Assembly: GCF_002027545.1 (NCBI RefSeq)
Contig: NZ_MXAN01000004.1
Location: 27,528 to 91,527, forward strand
Direction of reading: 5' to 3'
From: Moraxella lacunata
Lineage (GTDB): Bacteria; Pseudomonadota; Gammaproteobacteria; Pseudomonadales; Moraxellaceae
Length of the DNA: 64,000 nucleotides
The notes under the pieces were generated by a model. It saw nothing but the letters and a program-made list of their open reading frames with translations, made no database searches and was not told the DNA's origin. Shown piece by piece: positions 44,169 through 55,506 of this stretch. Each line of letters begins with the position of its first letter. Positions within the stretch are counted from its first letter, which is position 1. A program made the translations under genes and the position numbers.

Positions 44169-44455
44169 AAGCACTCTCTTATTGTTGTTGCAAGTCCATG
44201 GCAACGTAGAAACCCTGTCAGTTTAACAAATGAGCGGTGACCCATACATCATCCCAATGCCTTTTGCCACTGCTTTTGTGCATCTGTCATCATCTAACAT
44301 TCCCTCTACTGATGGGTTTTACCTAAAAATCGGTGGCTTATTGTAACATAAGCCATTATATACACCTATTAATTATTTTTAATAAAACATCGGTATTTAA
44401 AACTTTTATTAAAAATAATTTATTGCAAAAATTCGCATGAATCATAGGGCGTGAT

Positions 44456-44498
44456 TTTTAAAAACAACAGCACCTCACAAACAACTGCAAGGTGCTGT
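44456..44498 (-). terminator. Hairpin between oppA1 and oppB
   Basis: On the minus strand ACAGCACCT and AGGTGCTGT form a 9-bp stem followed by TGTTTTTAAA, 14 bases after the oppA1 stop. Such a partial terminator would let binding protein be made in excess over the permease. The rest of 44169-44511 shows no gene. Confidence 0.7.
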
Positions 44499-44511
44499 GA
44501 CTCGTACCCAA

Positions 44512-46146
44512 TTATTTTAACGTCCAGTCTTTGATTTGCCAGTTACTGCTCGGGTCATTTAGTGACTCTGCTTCTAGATAGGGCTTTTTGAGGCGAACCG
44601 AAATGGCAGTATAAATCGGCACCATGACCATATCCCTGTCCAAAATCGCCTCGGCATTGTGGTAGATTTTCATACGCTCATCATCACTAATGCCTGCACT
44701 TAGGGTTGAATCCAACAAACGGTCAAATTCTGCATTTTTGTATTGACCTGAGTTGTTACTGTTACCCGAGCGTAAGATATTTAGGAAAGTTGATGGCTCG
44801 TTATAGTCGGCACACCATCCTGCAAATGCTGTATCAAACTTACCTTGACGGCGAGTATCTAACATGGTTTTCCATTCTTGATTGATGATAGACACATTGA
44901 CACTACCACCAAATGATTCATTAAGCATGGATGATGTGGCTGTGGCGATACGCTTACCTGTTTCGCTCGTGCTGTATAGCAGTTCAAACTTTAAAGGCTT
45001 GCTCGCCGAATAACCCGCCTCTTCAATGAGCTTTTTGGCTTGTGCCACTCGTGCTGATTTGTCAAGTTTTGTCCACTCGTGGCTGACCTCGCCCATGCCG
45101 TGAATGGCAGGTGGGGTAAACTGATAGGTTGCCTTCTCGCCACGACCCAACACTTTTTCAGCAATCGTCTCACGGTCTAATGCCATGGCAATGGCTTGAC
45201 GAGCTTTTACATCATTAAAAGGTGCTTTGGCGTGATTATATTCTAAATAAAAAGTACACAATTTTGGCGAAGAATGCACCTCATCAGGCAACTCCTTTTT
45301 GATGCTTGCCAAATGCTCCGATGGAATGGCGGCAAGCTCAACCTCGCCTGCTTTGTAGCGATTGACTTCTGTAGATGCTGATGTGATGGGCAGGAACGTG
45401 GCTTTATTAATATTACCCGTCACTTCACCAAAATAGGCAGGATTTCGCTCTACGGTGATGTGACTATTCACCACCCAATCGGTCAATTTGTACGCACCAC
45501 TAACCACGATGTTGGCAGGGTCAAGCCATTTGTCGCCATGAGCGTCGATGGCTTGCTTTGGCACAGCATATGCCACAGGCAATACCAATAAGTCGGGCAA
45601 ATAAGGTACGGGGTCAGTTAGTGTAATTTCAAGCGTTTTATCATCAACGGCTTTTACACCCAAGGTTTCCACGCCTGCCTTACCTTCAGCAATTTGACCT
45701 GCATTGACCACTTTGGCATCCACCAAATAGCTAGAATATGGTGATGCGGTATTTGGATCGGTCAGACGTTGAAAACTATACACAAAGTCATGAGCGGTAA
45801 TCGGTGTATCATCTGACCATTTGGCATCACGGATTTTAAATGTCCACACTTTACCATCGGCACTGTCCCATTCACTTGCCAATACTGGTATGGTCGCTCC
45901 TTTTTCATCAGCACTGACCAATCCGACAAACATTTGGCGAATGATGGCAAATGAACTTGAATCTGATGCCTTATGCAAATCCAATGATTCAGGCTCTGCA
46001 CCATTGGGAATGGTAATGCTGTCCTTGGATGCACTGGCACTACTGGCACCACCTGCTTGGGCGGACGGCTTATCACCCCCACACCCTGTCAAAGTAACCG
46101 CTCCACATAAGGTAAGCATGGCTAGGTTTAATGTTGATAGTTTCAT
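44512..46146 (-). CDS. oppA: Oligopeptide-binding lipoprotein, paralogue 1
   Basis: A 544-residue extracytoplasmic solute-binding lipoprotein (SBP_bac_5 family). It starts MKLSTLNLAML with lipobox LTGC (residue ~20), then a Gly/Ser linker. Family motifs are NGAEPESLDLHK, VWTFKIRDAKWSDDTP, TAHDFVYSFQRL, the VNRYKAGEVEL segment and the C-terminal AEILDRDMVMVPIY. The ATG at 46146 follows GGAGAACTAAG; a longer frame is rejected because it hides the signal. It is adjacent to oppB and most likely the main peptide receptor for this transporter. Confidence 0.93.
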   Translation of the reverse strand: MKLSTLNLAMLTLCGAVTLTGCGGDKPSAQAGGASSASASKDSITIPNGAEPESLDLHKASDSSSFAIIRQMFVGLVSADEKGATIPVLASEWDSADGKVWTFKIRDAKWSDDTPITAHDFVYSFQRLTDPNTASPYSSYLVDAKVVNAGQIAEGKAGVETLGVKAVDDKTLEITLTDPVPYLPDLLVLPVAYAVPKQAIDAHGDKWLDPANIVVSGAYKLTDWVVNSHITVERNPAYFGEVTGNINKATFLPITSASTEVNRYKAGEVELAAIPSEHLASIKKELPDEVHSSPKLCTFYLEYNHAKAPFNDVKARQAIAMALDRETIAEKVLGRGEKATYQFTPPAIHGMGEVSHEWTKLDKSARVAQAKKLIEEAGYSASKPLKFELLYSTSETGKRIATATSSMLNESFGGSVNVSIINQEWKTMLDTRRQGKFDTAFAGWCADYNEPSTFLNILRSGNSNNSGQYKNAEFDRLLDSTLSAGISDDERMKIYHNAEAILDRDMVMVPIYTAISVRLKKPYLEAESLNDPSSNWQIKDWTLK

Positions 46147-46201
46147 CTTAGTTCTCCATGATGATGAAGCTGGGGCATTCCACCCCAGCGGTGTTAATGG
46201 C

Positions 46202-47869
46202 TTATTTTGCCACTGACCAATATTTGGCTTGCCATTGGTCAAGCGGGTCTTTGTTAGAATACCCTTTCACATAAGGCTTGACTAGGCGAGCATTGGTATA
46301 ATAAAAGATGTCAATATGCACCTCATCTTTATCCAGCAGACTCTCAGCTTGATGATAGATTTTCACTCGCTCTTCATCGTTTAGCCCCGCTTGTAATGAA
46401 CTTGCCATGATGGCGTCATATTCGGCACTCTTATAGGCTGACCAGTTGTTGGTGTTGTTTGATTTCATCAAGTTTAGGAAGGTTGATGATTCGTTATAAT
46501 CGCCACACCATCTGGCTCGCACCATTTGGTATTTGCCCAGACGGCGAGTTTCTAGGTAGCTCTTCCACTCTTCGTTCACAAGCTCTACATTCACACCCAA
46601 GGATTCTTTCCATAGGCTTGCCATTGCCACGGCGATTTTTTTGTGGCTTTCGTTGGTGTCATACAACAGCTTAAAGGTCAATGGGTTGGATTCATTATAA
46701 CCTGCTTCATTTAGTAGCTTTTTGGCTTCCTCTAAACGCTTGGCTCTGTCCCATGATTGCCATTCTGGGGTGTATTTTAACCCCCCTTTGACGGCAGGCG
46801 GGGTAAATTGATAGGCAGGCACTTGTCCTTGTCCCATGACTTTCTCAGCAATCAATTCTCTGTCTGCTGCTAAGTTTAAGGCACGGCGAACTTTGATGTC
46901 ATCAAAGGGGGCGTTATCAACATTAAGTTCATAATAATAGGTGCATAGCGTTGGGGCGGATTTGACCTCATCGCCTAGGGTTCGTTTTAGGGATGCAAAC
47001 TGCTCAGATGGCAGTTCACTGGCGGTAATGTCAATCTCACCTGCCTGATAACGCTGTACATCCGTAGTCGCCTGCGGAATGGGTAGCATGGTCAGCTTAT
47101 CTAGTTTGACATTGGCATGGTCATGATAGGATGGGTTTTTCTCTAAGACGATTTTTTCATTGACTATCCATTCAGTCGGCTTATACGCCCCATTGACCAC
47201 GATATTTTTAGGATTTGTCCATTTATCGCCATGAGCTTCCACGGTTGCCTTGTGTACAGGCTGTACAGATGTATGAATCATCATGTCAGGCAAATAAGGT
47301 ACCGCTTCTGATAAGGTAATCTCCAAGGTCTTATCATCAATGGCTCGTACGCCCAATGTATCCGTTGGTTTATTACCCAAGATAATCTCACCGGCATTGA
47401 CCACTTTGGCATCTTCTAGGTAACTGGCGTACGATGACCCCGTTTTTGGGTCAACCAACCGCTGAAAACTATACACAAAATCATGAGCCGTTACGGGGTC
47501 GCCATTTGACCATGTGGCATCACGCAAGCTAAAAGTCCATACTTTATTGTCAGCACTCTCCCACTTTTGTGCCATGCCTGCCACCAGATTACCATCATTA
47601 TCTGTTGTCAGTAGCCCCTCTGAAAACTGACGAATCACGTTCGCCTCTTGCACACCTTTGGCAACATGCGGGTCAAGCGACTCAGGTTCGCTGGCATTAT
47701 TGATGGTAATGGCTTGCTCAGCAGTGGCTTGGGCATTGGTGTTAGTTTGGGTAGTATCGGTTTGAGCTGAGCTTGGCTTATCACCGCCACACGCTGTCAA
47801 ACCAAATAAGACTGCCATGCTAAGCACAGCAGGATGAAAACGTGGCAGTTGAGACATAAAATGGGACAT
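46202..47869 (-). CDS. oppA: Oligopeptide-binding lipoprotein, paralogue 2
   Basis: A 555-residue paralogue of the neighbouring OppA. The ATG at 47869 follows AGGAGAAAGT. The lipobox is LTAC in FGLTACGGDK, then NNASEPESLDPHV, VWTFSLRDATWSNGDP, TAHDFVYSFQRLV and GYSNKDPLDQW near the end. It ends 55 bases before oppA1. Divergence between the copies in the ligand-binding domain suggests different peptide preferences served by one membrane complex. Confidence 0.92.
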   Translation of the reverse strand: MSHFMSQLPRFHPAVLSMAVLFGLTACGGDKPSSAQTDTTQTNTNAQATAEQAITINNASEPESLDPHVAKGVQEANVIRQFSEGLLTTDNDGNLVAGMAQKWESADNKVWTFSLRDATWSNGDPVTAHDFVYSFQRLVDPKTGSSYASYLEDAKVVNAGEIILGNKPTDTLGVRAIDDKTLEITLSEAVPYLPDMMIHTSVQPVHKATVEAHGDKWTNPKNIVVNGAYKPTEWIVNEKIVLEKNPSYHDHANVKLDKLTMLPIPQATTDVQRYQAGEIDITASELPSEQFASLKRTLGDEVKSAPTLCTYYYELNVDNAPFDDIKVRRALNLAADRELIAEKVMGQGQVPAYQFTPPAVKGGLKYTPEWQSWDRAKRLEEAKKLLNEAGYNESNPLTFKLLYDTNESHKKIAVAMASLWKESLGVNVELVNEEWKSYLETRRLGKYQMVRARWCGDYNESSTFLNLMKSNNTNNWSAYKSAEYDAIMASSLQAGLNDEERVKIYHQAESLLDKDEVHIDIFYYTNARLVKPYVKGYSNKDPLDQWQAKYWSVAK

Positions 47870-47939
47870 ACTTTCTCCTATGCTCCTATGATAAACAAAA
47901 CACAAATCACCCTAGGGCGATTTGTGCTGTTGTTATGTG

Positions 47940-49595
47940 TTAGTGTTTGGCAATTTTCCAATCTTTAACCTGCCATGTGCTTTGCGGGTCGTTGTCTGCA
48001 TAGCCTAGGACGTATGGTTTTACCAAACGGGGTGATACATAGTGATACACAAAGATGGTCGCACTGTCTTTATCTAGCACCGCCTCGGCTTGGCGATACA
48101 GCTCGGCACGCTGTTCTGCGGTAACATCCGCCCCTAATGTACTACTCATCAAACGGTCAAACTCTGGGCTGTTGTATTTACCATAGTTACTTGAATCGCT
48201 TGAGATGAATGTATTTAGGAACGTTGATGCTTCATTGTAGTCAGCACACCACGCGCCACGAGATACTTGATGCTTTTGAGTGCGTCGAGTTTCAAGGTAG
48301 GTTTTCCATTCTTGGTTATTTAGACTCACTTCAACAAAGCCCAAAGAATCTTTCCAGAACGACGCTGCCGCCACCGCCAGTTTTTTGTGTGCCTCTGATG
48401 TGTTATACAGCAGTTCAAACTTCAAAGGATTGGACTCATTAAAACCTGCTTCATTGAGTAGCTTTTTAGCTTCTTCAATACGCTTGGCTTTATCCCACGC
48501 CTTCCACTCAGGCTCATAATCCTTCATGCCTGCGATAGAATTTGGCGTGAATTGATATGCCACGGTCTGACCTTGTGCCAAGATATTGTCAGTGATGATG
48601 TCACGGTCTAGTGCCAACGACAACGCTTTACGCACACGCACATCATCAAACGGGGCTTTGGTGTGATTGAACTCATAGTAATAAGTACATAGCTTCGGCT
48701 GAACTTTAACCTGCTCGCCCAACTCTGATTGGAGCTGTTTAAACTGCTCTGATGGCAAGGCATCTGCCGTGACATCCACCTCGCCTGCTTTGTAGCGAGT
48801 CACGTCGGTAACCTCTGATGGGATAGCCAGTAGCGTCACTGTATTGATGGTTGTCTTGGCGTCATCATAATAACTGGCATTACGCTCTAACACAATGCGT
48901 TCATTGACTTGCCAATCTTTTAGGTTGTAAGCACCATTCGCCACATAGTTACCCACTGCTGTCCATTTGTCACCATGTTGCTCTACTGCTTTTTGGTTGA
49001 CAGGCTTGACAGAAGTATGAATGAGCGTGTCAGGCAAATAAGGTACAGGCTCGGATAAGGTGACCTCAAGCGTCTTATCATCAATGGCTTTGACACCCAG
49101 TGTATCAGGTTTTGCCTTACCGTTTACGATGTCCTAGGCATTCACCACCTTGACCGCCACCAAATAAGTGGCATAAGGCGATGCTGTCTCAGGATTTACC
49201 AGGCGCTGAAAACTATACACAAAATCCTGAGCCGTCACAGGGTCGCCATTTGACCACTTGGCATCACGCAATTTAAATGTCCACACCTTATTATCAGCAC
49301 TCTCCCATGATTCTGCCATGCCAGGTACAGTGTTACCATTTGCATCGGTTGATGTCAAACCAACCAATAGCTGACGAATGACGTTAGATTCTGGCACGCC
49401 TGATACTTTATGCGGGTCTAGCGACTCAGGCTCTGCACCGTTATTGATGGTCACTTCTTGTGTATCGGCAAGTTCGCCTGTAGCAACAGATGTATTACCT
49501 GCTAATGTTTGGGTTGACTCTTTATCGCCACCACAGCCAAATAAAGCCAGGCTAAGCGAGACAAGCAGTGCTGATGGTACAAATTTTGCATTCAT
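47940..49595 (-). pseudogene. oppA: Oligopeptide-binding lipoprotein, paralogue 3, amber-interrupted
   Basis: A third OppA paralogue reading from ATG 49595 (lipobox LFGC in LALFGCGGDKE) to TAA 47940, about 551 codons. It is intact in frame except for a TAG at 49134-49136. The stop falls just after KVVNA, where paralogue 2 continues as GEIILGNK; here the frame resumes as DIVNGKAKPDTLGVKAIDDK. No shift is needed, so this is a nonsense change rather than an indel. As written, only the first 153 residues would be made. A downstream internal start is unlikely to give an exported product. Sequencing error, recent inactivation and stop-codon readthrough are the options. Confidence 0.85.
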
Positions 49596-49748
49596 GGGTA
49601 TGTCCTTATGTGAAAAACAGTAACGTATCGTTAGCATTGCGTTATTTGAACTTGCGTAATTACCACTTATTCAAATGACAACTAAATATAATCATTTTTT
49701 ACCCCCAAAGTCAAGAATTTTTTAAAGATTATGGCAAAATAATGACAA

Positions 49749-49783
49749 CAAAAAACCACTTATCATAAAATAAATGGTTTTGT
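49749..49783 (-). terminator. Terminator after purA
   Basis: On the minus strand AAACCATTTAT and ATAAGTGGTTTTTTG form an interrupted stem with a T-run, 22 bases after the purA stop. Confidence 0.65.
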
Positions 49784-49804
49784 GTCAGATTAAATCATGC
49801 TAAA

Positions 49805-51109
<1,305 letters not shown>

Positions 51110-51324
51110 TTAAGTTAAACCAATGCCAAATTTTGGCGTTTTTCCTATCTAGTTTAACACACAATCAAGGGGGAAAACTAGCTTAAATTGAACAAATTTT
51201 GAAAATTTATCAAATCAATTTAAATTGATAAAAACTTGCAAAATTTTGCCAAAGCCCTTAAAATTTTTACCAAAATCATGTTACAATATCCTGTTAAAAT
51301 TCATAATTAAAAAAAGGCGAATCC

Positions 51325-51762
51325 ATGTTTCAGTTACACCCCGCGCTTGCCAAAGACACATTTTTGGTTGGCGACCTACCCCTATGTACCGTGCGTTTGA
51401 TGAATGACTGTCAATTTCCTTGGCTGATTTTGGTGCCACGCGTCTCAAACATCAAAGAAATCTATGAGTTATCCGACGCTGACCAAGTGCAATTTTTGCG
51501 TGAATCAAGCTGGGTATCTAGCCAAATGGCAAAAATCTTTGGGGCGGACAAAATGAACGTCGCCGCCCTTGGCAATCAAGTGCCACAACTACACTTTCAT
51601 CATGTCGTCCGCTATCAAAATGACGCTCGCTGGCCCAACCCTGTTTGGGGTTGCCCTGCCATCGCCTACACCCCCGAAGTCTTGCAACACATGAAACAGA
51701 CTCTGATGATGGCACTCCGTGGGCATCATGAAATGCCCTTTGACTGGAAATTCAACATTTAA
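51325..51762 (+). CDS. HIT-family protein
   Basis: A 145-residue histidine-triad protein of the small proteobacterial type. The triad region reads QLHFHHVVRY, so the usual HxHxH is present as a compressed HxHH, the pattern of this subfamily, followed by NDARWPNPVWG. The N-terminal half (FLVGDLPLCTVRLMND, then WLILVPR) is typical. HIT proteins hydrolyse or transfer nucleotidyl groups; the substrate here is unknown. It is preceded by an AAAGGCG site and divergent from purA. Confidence 0.87.
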   Translation: MFQLHPALAKDTFLVGDLPLCTVRLMNDCQFPWLILVPRVSNIKEIYELSDADQVQFLRESSWVSSQMAKIFGADKMNVAALGNQVPQLHFHHVVRYQNDARWPNPVWGCPAIAYTPEVLQHMKQTLMMALRGHHEMPFDWKFNI

Positions 51763-51820
51763 GCTGTTGATTTTCCAAATTATACCCTATTCTCAACTTT
51801 GTATCAGTGATTGATTTATT

Positions 51821-51846
51821 AAGGGCAAATTGCAATTCGCCCCTAC
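51821..51846. repeat. Short GTAGGGGC-type palindromic repeat
   Basis: AAGGGCAAATTGCAATTCGC followed by CCCTAC is one of the dispersed palindromic units noted in other intergenic gaps. Confidence 0.6.
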
Positions 51847-51933
51847 GACCAAAAAATAATTATTGAAAAATCAACAAGTTGCTATTTTAAGTTGAGAATG
51901 AAGTAAATTATATTGGCAGTTAGCACCAAAACA

Positions 51934-51967
51934 AAAAATCCGTCATTATGCCCAATGACGGATTTTT
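51934..51967. terminator. Bidirectional terminator
   Basis: AAAAATCCGTCATT and AATGACGGATTTTT form a 14-bp stem with a six-base loop between the converging HIT and RlpA-like genes. Confidence 0.92.
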
Positions 51968-52005
51968 GTGGTCTTTAAAGATGATTTAATCGCTTGTCTT
52001 ATCAA

Positions 52006-52497
52006 TCACTTGTCTTGTTCAAGTGCCAAATTAATCGTGCCATCTTGATTATTTTCGCTTGTCTTTTGCTCATCTTGTGCCAATTTATCTTTGGCAAGGC
52101 TGTCTTTGGCTAGCATCACATCGCCAGCCTTATCTTGCTTGGTGTTTTTGGCATCTTTGTCCACAGGTTTTACTTGCACTTTTACCAAACCAACCGACAA
52201 CGGAGCAAGCTGTTTAAAGGCGTTTTTGGTTAGGTCAATACGCCCTGCTTTACCAATGCGGTCATTGACTTTACAAGTGATGGATTTGCCCGTTTTGGCA
52301 TTGGTAACTTCCACATACGTCCCAAGTTTGTAGCGGTTAGATGCACAGGTCATGCCATTATTGCTAAATACTTCGCCATTGGCAGTTTTGCGACCATTAA
52401 ATTTATCAGCATAATAAGACGCCGTGGTTGAGTGGGCAGATGCCTGCATGCCGATTAGAGCGGTCAAGGTTAAGGTAGTGATGTTAAATAAACGCAT
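52006..52497 (-). CDS. RlpA-like double-psi beta-barrel protein
   Basis: A 163-residue exported protein. Signal peptide MRLFNITTLTLTALIGMQASA, then an RlpA-type double-psi beta-barrel (TTASYYADKFNGRKTANGE, the segment YVEVTNAKTGK, and VNDRIGKAGRIDLTKNAF). RlpA proteins are septal lytic transglycosylases acting on denuded glycan strands. The canonical SPOR domain is absent and the C-terminus is instead a charged Lys/Asp/Gln tail, so peptidoglycan targeting may differ. It is monocistronic. Confidence 0.85.
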   Translation of the reverse strand: MRLFNITTLTLTALIGMQASAHSTTASYYADKFNGRKTANGEVFSNNGMTCASNRYKLGTYVEVTNAKTGKSITCKVNDRIGKAGRIDLTKNAFKQLAPLSVGLVKVQVKPVDKDAKNTKQDKAGDVMLAKDSLAKDKLAQDEQKTSENNQDGTINLALEQDK

Positions 52498-52570
52498 GAT
52501 TACTCTCTTGGTTGATGGTATTATGGATAAAATGAATAAAACACGCCTGCCATTGATGATGTTTTTATTA

Positions 52571-52626
52571 GGGCGTGCCTACCATTGATAACATTTTATA
52601 AAATAAGATGAAAATTTGACACGCCC
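52571..52626. repeat. ~56-bp deletion derivative of the 203-bp element
   Basis: Begins TAGGGCGTGCC, keeps ATTGATAACATTTTATAAAA and AAGATGAAAATTTGAC of the left part, then jumps to the right end ACACGCCCC. It is an internally deleted copy. Confidence 0.65.
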
Positions 52627-52643
52627 CAAAACAAACAAATCCA

Positions 52644-52752
52644 TTAAATCTCTTTCCAAACTAAAAATAAACCTTTAATAAACCTTTATAAGTATTGGGG
52701 TTGAAGTTTTTAAAAATCCACAAAAATCGGGGTTTGGAAAGAAGTCTATTAA
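52644..52752. repeat. ~109-bp palindromic-ended dispersed repeat
   Basis: Same repeat as 28968-29064 with a small internal duplication (AAACCTTTAATAAACCTTTA). Its ends (CTCTTTCCAAAC and GTTTGGAAAGAAG) are inverted repeats. The remainder of 52753-53190 is AT-rich and shows no credible gene. Confidence 0.8.
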
Positions 52753-53190
52753 CTGTCAATGCTACAAAAGTCAATGTCTACAAAAATAGTTTGGCAAGCA
52801 AAGGCTGACTATTATAACAAATTTATGGGCTTATCTTGTTAAGCGATTGCTATTTTTTGTAAAAAAACACCGATATGCAAACCAAAGAAGCAATATACAG
52901 CCTAAAACTTAGCACAAATCAAGATTGAGACAAAGCCATCCCATGCTTTTATTTTTTAAAATACAAATCAAAATACAATATATCCCAAATTAAACTCATT
53001 ACATGTTCATTTTTTGTGAAAAAACTGTCTAAATATAAGGCAAAATCAACGCTTTATTACTTTTTATTACATTTTAAAAAGGATGTAGCAATAAAAAAGG
53101 TCTACAATAAATTTGCAGGCAATGGCTTATCTACTCATTTTGTCTTTGCCTTGCTAAATCATTTTATCACAAACACCCAAAGGATGTCCC

Positions 53191-53607
53191 ATGAAAAAAA
53201 TCATCGCACTATCATCTATTATTGCTTTAACACTAACTGGTTGTGCTGGCACTCAGCTTGACAATACTCGTGTTAAAACCGTTGAAGGCGAAGTCAAAGC
53301 CGTTAAAGTGGTTAATATTCCAAGTTTTGATATTGAAATCGCCCCACGCAAAGCCACTTGTCAGCTGACCGACACCGCAGGCAATGCCGTTGCCAGTGAA
53401 TGCCTACAATACCGTCGCACCCACGAGCGTAACTACAATGTACTAAGTGGCAATATCGAAGGATTTACCTTTGAAGAAGGCAACCGTTATGTACTAAACA
53501 TCAGCCAAACGGCAGTCAATGACGAAGCTGCAGGCGAAGTTGTTCCTGTATGGAAACTAAACAACATCGTCTCAGTTACCCCTGAAATCATCAACCCTAC
53601 GCAGTAA
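53191..53607 (+). CDS. Small lipoprotein, possibly DUF4377
   Basis: A 138-residue lipoprotein: signal MKKIIALSSIIALTLTGC with lipobox LTGC, then a beta-rich domain. The segment NVLSGNIEGFTFEEGNRYVL followed by a W-containing end (VPVWKLNNIVSV) resembles DUF4377-type domains, usually found with META or HslJ-like proteins; the assignment is tentative. ATG follows AAAGGATGTCCC. It is monocistronic and lies upstream of rsmA by about 165 bases. Confidence 0.7.
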   Translation: MKKIIALSSIIALTLTGCAGTQLDNTRVKTVEGEVKAVKVVNIPSFDIEIAPRKATCQLTDTAGNAVASECLQYRRTHERNYNVLSGNIEGFTFEEGNRYVLNISQTAVNDEAAGEVVPVWKLNNIVSVTPEIINPTQ

Positions 53608-53772
53608 TTAGCGTTTGCCAATTATTGTTTGGTTGTAAAGACTTTGTTTTAAAAGTTAGTTCAACCCATCTTTGGGCGAGCTTACCGTCATAAAAATGAC
53701 TGGTCAGTTCGTCCAATTTTTATTTTTTGGCAAAGGGTGTTATAATTGGCTAAATTTTAAGACAAACGCATC

Positions 53773-54618
53773 ATGACCATTCGCACGCCAAAAGAATTTA
53801 ACCATGCCCCCAGAAAACGCTTTGGGCAAAACTTTTTACACGACACAAACATCATCCGCCAAATCGTTGATAGCGTTCGCTTATCTCGCACCGATAACTT
53901 ACTAGAAATCGGGCCGGGGCTTGGGGCATTGACCGAACCACTATTGGCAGAAGTGGATGGCATGACAGTCATCGAGCTTGACCGTGATTTGGCAAATGGT
54001 CTAAAAATCAACATCGGGGCGAACAGCCATCCTGATTTTACCATCATCAATGACAACGCCATGCACATTGACTATCGCACGCTTGCCGAGCAGGTGGGGC
54101 GTGGGGCGTTTCGTGTGGTGGGCAACCTACCCTATAACATCTCAACACCCATTTTATTTCGCTTGTTAGAATTTAGCGATGTCATCACCGACATGCACTT
54201 TATGCTTCAAAAAGAAGTGGTGGATCGCATCACCGCCGAGCCAAATACCAAAGCCTACGGGCGACTGTCTGTCATCATGCAGTATCATTGCACCACTGAT
54301 TATCTTTTGACCGTGCCAAATGGGGCGTTTAACCCCCCGCCAAAGGTAACGTCTGCCGTGTTTCGCCTAACGCCTTTTAAGGTCAAGCCCTTGCAAGCCC
54401 AAGATGAGAAACTCTTTGCCGATGTCGTGCGTGAGACCTTTAACCACAGACGCAAAACTTTGCGAGCGATTTTTAAAAGTGTGAACATGTTGCCGATATT
54501 GGACGATGATGATTTTGCCAAGGCGAGTATCAACCCCCAAGCCCGCCCCGAAACGCTGAGTGTGGCAGATTTTGTGCGACTGTCTGATGTTGCCTTTGAA
54601 AAAACACACAAAGATTGA
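53773..54618 (+). CDS. rsmA: 16S rRNA dimethyladenosine transferase
   Basis: A 281-residue RsmA (KsgA) that dimethylates two adjacent adenosines near the 3' end of 16S rRNA, a checkpoint in 30S assembly. [11 protein letters not shown], the SAM-binding [15 protein letters not shown], the catalytic [10 protein letters not shown] and the C-terminal [10 protein letters not shown] motif are present. It is followed after 14 bases by apaH, the usual rsmA-apaH order. Confidence 0.96.
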   Translation: MTIRTPKEFNHAPRKRFGQNFLHDTNIIRQIVDSVRLSRTDNLLEIGPGLGALTEPLLAEVDGMTVIELDRDLANGLKINIGANSHPDFTIINDNAMHIDYRTLAEQVGRGAFRVVGNLPYNISTPILFRLLEFSDVITDMHFMLQKEVVDRITAEPNTKAYGRLSVIMQYHCTTDYLLTVPNGAFNPPPKVTSAVFRLTPFKVKPLQAQDEKLFADVVRETFNHRRKTLRAIFKSVNMLPILDDDDFAKASINPQARPETLSVADFVRLSDVAFEKTHKD

Positions 54619-54632
54619 TATAATAAAATACC

Positions 54633-55481
54633 ATGACCCAAAATTTACAAAAAACTTATCGCCATGAGTACGTCATTGGCGACTTGCAGGGCTGTTTTAA
54701 TGCTTTTAACCGTTTGCTTGTTGCTTTGGATTTTGATGAAACCCAAGACAAGATTTGGCTATGTGGCGACATCGTGGCTCGTGGGGAGAACTCACTAGAC
54801 ACCCTAAGACAAGTCAAACGTTTGTCCGACATTGGGGCATTAACCACGGTGCTTGGCAATCATGACATTACGCTGATTGCCACATGGCGTGGCGTTTTAC
54901 CCATCAAACCCAAGGACAACACCGCACTGATATTTGTCGCTCCCGACTGTGATGAGTTGTTGGATTGGCTACGTCATCAGCCGTTTTTGGTATACCCCAA
55001 TGACAAAACGGTACTGACTCATGCGGGCATACCGCCCCATTGGAAAGTCAAAGATGCCAAGGGTTATGCCAAAGAACTAGAACAAGCCTTTGCTGGTGAT
55101 TTGGATGAGCTTGATAAGCTGTTGCCCAATTTATACAGTAAAGCCACCGAGCCTTGGTCGGATGAGCTGACAGGACACACTCGCCTGCGACTGATTGCCA
55201 ACTACTTGACACGCATGCGACTGTGCGACAAACACGGCACGCTTGAATTTTCTTTTAAAGAAAGTCTTGGCGACACCATGCCTTTGGGCTATCGTCCTTG
55301 GTTTGATTGGGAAGTGGCACGCAAACGCAAGATTTTGTTCGGGCATTGGGCAGCATTACAAGCAAAGATTGCCACCCAACACGTCCGTGCCTTAGATGGG
55401 GGCTGTGTGTGGGGCGGTAAACTTGTCGCCTATCGCCTTGCTGATGAGCATATTATTACCGTCAGTGGCTTTGATGCTTGA
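54633..55481 (+). CDS. apaH: Diadenosine tetraphosphatase (symmetrical)
   Basis: A 282-residue metallophosphatase that splits Ap4A into two ADP and removes the Np4A caps of bacterial RNA. Metal and catalytic motifs are VIGDLQGC, CGDIVARGENSLDTLR, LGNHDITL and LTHAGIPP. The C-terminal FGHWAALQ and LDGGCVWGG are typical. Length equals E. coli ApaH. It is in operon with rsmA. Confidence 0.95.
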   Translation: MTQNLQKTYRHEYVIGDLQGCFNAFNRLLVALDFDETQDKIWLCGDIVARGENSLDTLRQVKRLSDIGALTTVLGNHDITLIATWRGVLPIKPKDNTALIFVAPDCDELLDWLRHQPFLVYPNDKTVLTHAGIPPHWKVKDAKGYAKELEQAFAGDLDELDKLLPNLYSKATEPWSDELTGHTRLRLIANYLTRMRLCDKHGTLEFSFKESLGDTMPLGYRPWFDWEVARKRKILFGHWAALQAKIATQHVRALDGGCVWGGKLVAYRLADEHIITVSGFDA

Positions 55482-55506
55482 CAACTATTTTACCAGATAC
55501 TTGATA

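Noticed and set aside
53016-53261. 81-codon frame upstream of and into the lipoprotein gene at 53.2 kb
   Set aside because: It overlaps the lipoprotein signal sequence in another frame, has no ribosome binding site and a composition of translated AT-rich DNA.
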